A stretch of 64,000 bases of DNA from JAAYZQ01 sp034428935 (GTDB taxonomy: Bacteria > Chloroflexota > Anaerolineae > JAAYZQ01), in assembly GCA_034428935.1 (NCBI GenBank), contig DAOUHB010000079.1, positions 19,447 through 83,446 on the forward strand, in the 5' to 3' direction. Made by a program: the position numbers and the translations under genes. Positions 59,264 through 64,000 of this stretch are shown here, in pieces (the stretch's first letter is position 1; each line of letters starts with the position of its first letter). Under the pieces are notes generated by a model. That model saw only the letters and a list, made by a program, of their open reading frames with translations. It did no database searches and was not told where the DNA came from.

Positions 59264-59450
59264 GGTCAGTTCCTCCAATCGTTCCGGGAATCACCTCGTA
59301 GACACAATCCTCGGCCAGGGTAGCGATGAGGCCTTCGAGGTCGCGGGCGTTCTCCGCCCGGGAGTGGTCGATCCAGAGCCGGCGGATGCGCCCGTAAAGC
59401 TCGGCCGTCACCTCGCGGCTGAACTGCTGCCGGACCTCCACGTTGGACAT
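59253..59450 (-). pseudogene. Truncated SnoaL-like (NTF2-fold) gene
   Basis: The 65-codon frame starts at an ATG with AAAGGAGA upstream and encodes helices and the first strand of an NTF2-like protein (YGRIRRLWIDHSRAENARDL, LIATLAEDCVYEVIP). SnoaL-type proteins normally have 120-150 residues. Here the frame ends at a TGA 8 codons later, inside the start of the binding-protein gene. The remaining beta-sheet is missing, so it should not fold as the usual enzyme. It looks like a deletion junction at which a SnoaL gene promoter and 5' end now drive the transporter operon. It could also persist as a leader peptide. Confidence 0.65.
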
Positions 59451-59589
59451 GCTGGTCTCCTTTCGTGTAGGCAGCCAAAGAGAGCTGCATGTGGTATGTG
59501 CGCTGGACCTGGGCAGCGAGCAACGTTGCAGGGGGGGCGAACCAATGCCACGGGACCATCTGTTGTCCGGCGTCCCGTTTGCGGCCCCT

Positions 59590-59618
59590 ATTATAACCGA
59601 GGAAGCGGAGGAATGCAA
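59590..59618 (-). promoter_or_regulatory. Promoter of the second transporter operon
   Basis: Minus-strand TTGCAT (59613-59618), a 17-base spacer and TATAAT (59590-59595). Confidence 0.65.
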
Positions 59619-59668
59619 GATCGCCCCGCGGTAACATTATTTGATTGATATAAATCTGGAAATTGGTA

Positions 59669-59697
59669 TTGACAGCGCCTCAATTCGGCGCTATAAT
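59669..59697 (+). promoter_or_regulatory. Consensus promoter of the methyltransferase gene with a palindrome in its spacer
   Basis: TTGACA (59669-59674), a 17-base spacer and TATAAT (59692-59697). The spacer and its edges form AGCGCC-TCAATTC-GGCGCT, a perfect 6-bp inverted repeat, so a repressor bound here would block the promoter. Confidence 0.75.
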
Positions 59698-59781
59698 CGA
59701 CCGGCCTTGACGGCACTCCTCATGGCTCGGCTCGACGGCGGGCCCCCTACAGCGTAGTCCTCGGAACCGAAGGGAGAGACG

Positions 59782-60561
59782 ATGAACCAGGCCTTCGAGG
59801 ACCACTTTTCCGAACACGCACAGGATTATGCACGCTACCGGCCGTGCTATTCGGCGGAGCTGTTCGAGTACCTGGCGTCCATCGCGCCGGCCCGCCGGTT
59901 GGCCTGGGACTGCGGCACGGGCAACGGGCAGGCGGCGGTGGAACTGGTCAAACACTTTCAGCACGTCGTGGGCACCGACGCCAGTGACGAGCAGATCGCC
60001 TCGGCGTTTCAGCACGAGCGCATTGCATACCGCGTCGAGCGCGCCGAAGAGGCCAGCCTGGAGCCGGACAGCGTCGATCTGGTCACCGTGGCCATCGCCG
60101 TCCATTGGTTCGATTTCGACGCGTTCTACCGCCAGGTGCGGTGCGCGCTCAAGCCGGGCGGGGTGCTGGCCGTGTGGACGTATGGCCTGCCCGTGGTCGA
60201 CGCGGGCGTGGACCGGGCGCTGGCCAGGTACTATGGCAAGGTTCTGGACGGCTACTGGCCGGAGCGGATCCGCTACATCGAGGAGGGGTACCGCACCCTG
60301 CCCTTTCCCTTCCCTGAGCTGACGCCGCCCGCCTTCCAGATGGAAGCCGAGTGGGAACTGGAGCAACTCCTCGGATTTCTACATAGCTGGTCGGCCACGC
60401 GCAAATATGCATACGAGCGGGGAACGAACCCACTGAAGATCATCTGGCCCGAGCTGGCTGCAGCCTGGGGCGACGCGGCGCAAAAGCGGGTCGTGTGCTG
60501 GCCGCTACAGATGCGTGTTGGAAGAAACGAGGGACCGGGCGCCGGTTACCAACCGGTATAG
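59782..60561 (+). CDS. Class I SAM-dependent methyltransferase (methyltransferase type 11)
   Basis: This 259-residue enzyme has the start FSEHAQDYARYRPCYSAELF, SAM motif I DCGTGNGQAAVEL, acidic VGTDAS and motif VAIAVHWFDFDAF, followed by LKPGGVLAVW. The group resembles the UbiE/trans-aconitate methyltransferase-like proteins, and the substrate is unknown. GAAGGGAGAG precedes the ATG. It is monocistronic under a consensus promoter. Its 3' end overlaps the convergent pRiA4b-like gene by 16 bases. Confidence 0.92.
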   Translation: MNQAFEDHFSEHAQDYARYRPCYSAELFEYLASIAPARRLAWDCGTGNGQAAVELVKHFQHVVGTDASDEQIASAFQHERIAYRVERAEEASLEPDSVDLVTVAIAVHWFDFDAFYRQVRCALKPGGVLAVWTYGLPVVDAGVDRALARYYGKVLDGYWPERIRYIEEGYRTLPFPFPELTPPAFQMEAEWELEQLLGFLHSWSATRKYAYERGTNPLKIIWPELAAAWGDAAQKRVVCWPLQMRVGRNEGPGAGYQPV

Positions 60562-61247
60562 CCGCATACCCCCATGCGCGGCGAATTCACCACCGGCAGC
60601 ATTCCTTCCAAGTCTCTGCCCTCGGCATCGGCGCACTCCTCGCAATACAACTCATACTCGCCAAAGGTGTCGATCCAGGCGGCCGGCTTGCCGCACACGC
60701 TGCACTGCATTTCTGGCAGCTCGTTTCTGGCGAGGATAGTGACACGTTGTAGCGAAGCACCCTCGTGCTCGGACATGACCTTGAGGATTAGCCTCGTGGT
60801 CGAGCCGAAGTCATACTCGTGAGAGAACTTGAGTCCGGGACGCAGGACCGAGCTCAACCGTGTCCGCATGCTCTCGGGTGGAGCGGGCCGGCCAAAGATC
60901 ATGGGCCACATGGAATCCACGGCGCCGGTGTTCGCTTCAAAGTACCGGTTTTCGATGTGAAACGCGCTCAAGTGCCCACAGCACTCCAGCCAGGTGTCCC
61001 TGAGGAATTGATCCAGGTCTCCCAGCGTGGCCTTGGCCAGCACGTCTAGGTGCAGCCAGTATTCAGGCGCGTCAGTGCCTTCGACGAAAAGGTGGAAGAA
61101 GTGGCTCCTGGCCACCTTCGGGCCCTTCTCCAAGCCGAGGGAGGCCTGATAAGCCGCGCAGGACTTCAGGTGGCGGGTCATGCCCGCCCGCGGAAAGACA
61201 CCTTTACAGAAAGCGCATGTTCCTTTCGATGGCGGTATCCTTGACAT
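60546..61247 (-). CDS. pRiA4b ORF-3-like protein with zinc motifs at both ends
   Basis: The 233-residue protein has a central pRiA4b ORF-3-like domain (YWLHLDVLAKATLGDLDQFL, FSHEYDFGSTTRLILKV). The N-terminus has a zinc-finger-like CAFCKGVFPRAGMTRHLKSC (C-x2-C-x12-H-x4-C). The C-terminus has a zinc-ribbon-like CSVCGKPAAW and CEEC. Domains of this kind occur on plasmids and chromosomes; their function is not established. The zinc motifs hint at nucleic-acid or protein binding. GGGAGGA precedes the ATG, and a promoter lies at 61319-61347. Confidence 0.8.
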   Translation of the reverse strand: MSRIPPSKGTCAFCKGVFPRAGMTRHLKSCAAYQASLGLEKGPKVARSHFFHLFVEGTDAPEYWLHLDVLAKATLGDLDQFLRDTWLECCGHLSAFHIENRYFEANTGAVDSMWPMIFGRPAPPESMRTRLSSVLRPGLKFSHEYDFGSTTRLILKVMSEHEGASLQRVTILARNELPEMQCSVCGKPAAWIDTFGEYELYCEECADAEGRDLEGMLPVVNSPRMGVCGYTGW

Positions 61248-61318
61248 GGTATTCCTCCCTGCCAGTGTCCAGGCTGCTCGGCATATGGACCGTGAACAAG
61301 TTGCTGCAATCCCGACAC

Positions 61319-61347
61319 ATTATACCCTATGAACCTACAGTGGACAA
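61319..61347 (-). promoter_or_regulatory. Promoter of the pRiA4b-like gene
   Basis: Minus-strand TTGTCC (61342-61347), a 17-base spacer and TATAAT (61319-61324), just downstream of the kinase stop. Confidence 0.65.
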
Positions 61348-61360
61348 GATCCTCCGAACT

Positions 61361-62260
61361 TCACTTCCCGGCCGCGGATTCTTCCAACCACCGGGCCAGG
61401 TCTGCCCGCAGGGTCTCGTCCGTGTGCTGCTCGTAGGGCTCGCCCAGGAGCCGCACCCAGTGCCAGGAGTCGAACAGCTCCAGGCCCCGGTACCAGGGCA
61501 GAACCCCGGGGTCAAAGCCCATGCGCCGGCAGTAGCGCTCTTCGAGGCCGCGCCCGCGCATCTCGGGCCGCAAGAAGAAGAGCAATAAGAACTCGTAGAT
61601 CGGGTCGCCAAAGGCGGCGTTGGCCCAGTCGATGACGCCCGCCAGCCGGCCGTCTCGCACCAGCAGGTTTTCGGGCCACAGGTCGCCGTTGCTGAACCGG
61701 GACTCGGGCAACGGCGGCATGGTGTTGCGCAGCCGGTCGTAGGCCGCCTCGGCTACGGGCTGCGGATCGGTGGCAAAGTAGGAGCGGGCCTCTTCCAACA
61801 CGGCGGCGGCCGACTCCTCCCGCTCCAGGCGGGCAGCAGCGGCGCCAAGCTCTTCCCGGCGGATGGACTGCAGGGCGCACACGGTGTCGAGGTACAGGTC
61901 CTCGGCCCAGGGCTCGCCCGCCAGCAGGTGCGGCAATAGCGACTCGCCGTCCACCAGGTCGGCCACGAAGCAGGGCACCCCCAGGGCCCGGCCCTCGGGG
62001 TCCCAGCCATAGGCCCGCGGCGTGGGGATGGGCAGCGACTCGACGGCGCGCAGCATCTCGTACTCGTGCTCGATGCGCCGCGACTCCAGGCGCAGGACAT
62101 AGGCGCGCGGCACGCCGTCCAGCTCGACGTCCAGCCGCCACGGGGCATCGCGGCTGCTCCTGGGCAGCAGGGACGCCCGGACCAGGCGCACGCGGCCGCC
62201 CAGGCAGCCCGCCAGATAGCGCTCGCAGCCCTCCTGATCGGCATTGGGATCAAAGGCCAT
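61361..62260 (-). CDS. APH-family phosphotransferase (aminoglycoside/choline kinase-like)
   Basis: This 299-residue kinase-fold protein starts at the ATG at 62260. The catalytic loop reads FSNGDLWPENLLV, where the usual His before Gly-Asp is Asn but the catalytic Asp and following Asn are kept. The metal-binding VIDWANAAFGDPIYE follows. The glycine loop is weak, as is common in this family. Substrates range from aminoglycosides to choline, fructosamine and homoserine; a metabolic role is more likely than resistance. It lies 111 bases downstream of the protease-nuclease gene on the same strand. Confidence 0.85.
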   Translation of the reverse strand: MAFDPNADQEGCERYLAGCLGGRVRLVRASLLPRSSRDAPWRLDVELDGVPRAYVLRLESRRIEHEYEMLRAVESLPIPTPRAYGWDPEGRALGVPCFVADLVDGESLLPHLLAGEPWAEDLYLDTVCALQSIRREELGAAAARLEREESAAAVLEEARSYFATDPQPVAEAAYDRLRNTMPPLPESRFSNGDLWPENLLVRDGRLAGVIDWANAAFGDPIYEFLLLFFLRPEMRGRGLEERYCRRMGFDPGVLPWYRGLELFDSWHWVRLLGEPYEQHTDETLRADLARWLEESAAGK

Positions 62261-62371
62261 CGGCAGTCGCAATCCCCGGGGCGCCCGGCGGCAGATGGAT
62301 GGCAAAGCGGCAGCGCAGATCACCCCGCAGCACCGATTCAAGGACGTCCGCTTCCAGCGGCCAGGAGGACA

Positions 62372-64000
62372 CTACCCAAACCCCAGCCCAAAGTCGATCC
62401 GCTCCGCCCACTCCGGAAAGTCGATGAGGGGGTTACGGTTGCCCTGGATGGCATGGATTGCGGCGTTTCGGTGCCGCTCGTATTTGTCGGGCGGCGACGC
62501 CGCGTGCCAGGTCAGCAGGATAGGCAGGCGCTCGGCGTCGAATTCGCCGCCCGCGGCGGCGATGAGCCCCGGATAGCGGAGCAGGAAGTAGAGCGTCGCC
62601 CGGGCGACGGCGCCCTTGCCCGTGAGGCTGGAGGGCTCGAAGCGGTTCTCCTCCCGTCTGCCGCAGTCGCCGCGGATGGCCTCCTCGAAATCGGCAAAAT
62701 CGTAATATGCCTGGTTGCCTCGAAAGCTGTTGCAGCCCGACTCGCAGGCAAAGAGGTGGTGCAGGTCGCCGCGCATCGGTTCTTGCTTGCCGAACCACGA
62801 CTGGGGCACCGTGTGCTCGCAGTTGTAGGGCAGTTGGGCCTCCAGCAGGTTCAGCTCCTCCAGGAGCCCATCCACGCCGCGGGCCGACTCGCGGGCCAGT
62901 AGCTCGCTGGTGCGCCGCGCCCGTTCCTGGTCGATGGCCAGGTCCTCCAGGATCAAGCTCTCGGGCTCGTAGGTAATCCCCGAATAAATGCTGCGGATCT
63001 TGAGGTCGGGATGGAGGTCGACCCAGGGATAAACCCATCGGGACGGCTTGTAGCGCGGCTGCTCGGCGTGAGTGGCCTTGAGCAGGGCGTTTAGCTGCCG
63101 GTACATCCCCTCGGGGCCGAGCTGCGGGTCGACGCCGGCATAGTAGGCGTCCCGGGCGGGATGGTCTATGCAGGGGTCGTAGTAGACCCGCCGGGGAGCG
63201 ATCTTGAACTCGGCCAGGGCTTCGGCCACGTCGGCATCGGCCTGCGGCTCCGGCGCCTGCACGCCGGCCGGCGCGCCGGGCGTCGAGGCGGTGATGGCAC
63301 CCGCCGCCTGGCTCACCTGGGCCTGGACCGGCGGCCCCAGGTGCACGGTCACCTGCAAGGGGATCGTCAAGGTGACCCCGCCGCCCAGCGCGGGCTGGGA
63401 GGCCGCCGCCGGCTCGGGGCCCTCTTCTTTCTGGATAGGCTCCGGCAGCCGGGTCGACAGCAGCGCCGGGGACGCGCTGTCCAGCATCTCGGCCCGCAGG
63501 CGATCGGCCGCCGGTGACAGGGGCTGGGCCTTGACGTGGCGCACGATGCGGCTGATCCGCGCCCCCTCGTTGGCGATCCAGTCGATGCGGTGCTCGCCCA
63601 TGGCCGGCTGCCAGACCTGGCCGTCGCGGGCCAGGATGCGGCCCTCGTCGTCCCGGCGGGGCACGCCCGAGTGGTGCAGGGCCACCACCTCCCATTGGTC
63701 GTTGTACACCGGCGCGCCCGACGAGCCCGGCGCGGTGTCGGTGCGATAGTGCAGCCACTGTTCCAGGGCGTCCTCGACCCGGTTCTCGCGCAGGGCCAGT
63801 TGCTTCGGCTCGCCGTTGGGGTGCTGGACGATGTTCACGTACTCGCCCTTGATGACCTTGCCCTCCTCGTCGGTGAGCCGGTTCCAGCCGAACTCCAGGG
63901 CGCGTCCCTCGGCCCGCTCGGTCTGCACGGCGACGAGGGTGTAATCCAGCTCCCTGTCGGTCAAAAAGAACTCGTCCGGCGACAGCCCGACAAAGGCCGA
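62372..64000 (-). CDS. Trypsin-like protease fused to EndA-type endonuclease I (5' end cut by window edge)
   Basis: The frame is open from the right edge, so the N-terminus is missing; 542 residues are visible. They begin in a trypsin-like domain: the Asp of the triad in DRELDYTLVAV and the nucleophile Ser in TAPGSSGAPVY are seen, while the His lies outside the window. A linker of about 100 residues, rich in Ala, Pro and Gln, includes the strand VTLTIPLQVTVHLG. The C-terminal half matches bacterial endonuclease I: CEHTVPQSWFG, RGDLHHLFACESGCNSFRGN, GKGAVARATLYFLLRY and IQGNRNPLIDFPEW. EndA-type enzymes are beta-beta-alpha-metal nucleases, usually secreted and single-domain. The fusion could make a protease-gated nuclease. 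An APH-type kinase follows. Confidence 0.85.
   Translation of the reverse strand, partial: SAFVGLSPDEFFLTDRELDYTLVAVQTERAEGRALEFGWNRLTDEEGKVIKGEYVNIVQHPNGEPKQLALRENRVEDALEQWLHYRTDTAPGSSGAPVYNDQWEVVALHHSGVPRRDDEGRILARDGQVWQPAMGEHRIDWIANEGARISRIVRHVKAQPLSPAADRLRAEMLDSASPALLSTRLPEPIQKEEGPEPAAASQPALGGGVTLTIPLQVTVHLGPPVQAQVSQAAGAITASTPGAPAGVQAPEPQADADVAEALAEFKIAPRRVYYDPCIDHPARDAYYAGVDPQLGPEGMYRQLNALLKATHAEQPRYKPSRWVYPWVDLHPDLKIRSIYSGITYEPESLILEDLAIDQERARRTSELLARESARGVDGLLEELNLLEAQLPYNCEHTVPQSWFGKQEPMRGDLHHLFACESGCNSFRGNQAYYDFADFEEAIRGDCGRREENRFEPSSLTGKGAVARATLYFLLRYPGLIAAAGGEFDAERLPILLTWHAASPPDKYERHRNAAIHAIQGNRNPLIDFPEWAERIDFGLGFG

Noticed and set aside
61361..62260. Aminoglycoside resistance gene
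   Set aside because: The fold is APH-like, but the catalytic loop differs (Asn for His) and no mobile element or resistance context is present, so a specific resistance call is not justified.

Overview
This is a 64 kb chromosomal window from a high-GC bacterium, most likely a Chloroflexota (Anaerolineae/Caldilineae-like). That is an inference from three things: GC-rich codon use throughout, two oligopeptide-type ABC transporters whose first lipoprotein carries a repetitive Glu/Val/Lys stalk after the lipobox, and a mix of tungsten-type aldehyde:ferredoxin oxidoreductase, MttB-family methyltransferase and multiheme cytochrome genes. Genes are tightly packed and many neighbours overlap by 1-14 bases (TGATG, ATGA, TAGTG, GTGA). 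Housekeeping-type promoters recur with one layout: TTGnnn, a 17-base spacer and TATAAT or a close variant. I see no tRNA, rRNA, CRISPR array, phage module or intact insertion sequence.

Layout. 1-3.4 kb: an epoxide-hydrolase-like enzyme cut by the left edge, divergent from a two-domain 6-phosphofructokinase. 3.4-11.4 kb: a histidine kinase/response regulator pair, a small membrane protein, a repeat-containing anchored protein, a duplicated heme-binding DUF4405-type membrane protein, then on the plus strand an operon of dicluster ferredoxin, FAD/NAD oxidoreductase, di-heme cytochrome b-like protein and a 15-heme cytochrome c. I read this as one putative electron-transfer locus. 11.4-17.7 kb: an Lrp-type regulator with a class III aminotransferase and a C45 acyltransferase-like hydrolase, then aldehyde:ferredoxin oxidoreductase and its Fe-S partner. 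17.9-20.1 kb: a CPBP protease and an arginine-deiminase-fold hydrolase. 20.3-26.3 kb: a five-gene peptide ABC transporter with a consensus promoter and a terminator-like hairpin in a long leader. 26.3-29.5 kb: YitT, PHP phosphoesterase, HAD hydrolase and a VOC protein.

29.5-30 kb holds five 83-bp repeats made of two alternating perfect palindromes. 30-34.6 kb: a DnaE-type polymerase fused tail-to-head to a MocR-type regulator whose PLP lysine is replaced by glutamate. 34.7-38 kb: DUF2917, a ferredoxin, an uncharacterised protein and a P1/DmpA peptidase. 38-46 kb: amino-acid and one-carbon metabolism (MFS carrier, Cys/Met-type PLP enzyme overlapped with a non-pyrrolysine MttB homologue, Asp/Glu racemase-like protein, class III aminotransferase, threonine synthase). 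46-51 kb: a heterodimeric ABC exporter overlapping an enolase-superfamily epimerase. 51-53 kb: a stand-alone cysteine-free ribosomal protein S4 and a 14-TM MFS exporter. 53.6-59.5 kb: a second peptide ABC transporter, with the two ATPases fused, led by a truncated SnoaL-like gene. 59.8-64 kb: a SAM methyltransferase, a pRiA4b-like zinc protein, an APH-type kinase and, cut by the right edge, a trypsin-like protease fused to an EndA-type endonuclease.

The most unusual items are the regulated multiheme redox locus, the protease-nuclease fusion, the double-palindrome repeat array, the MocR protein lacking its PLP lysine, and the leader hairpin ahead of the first transporter.
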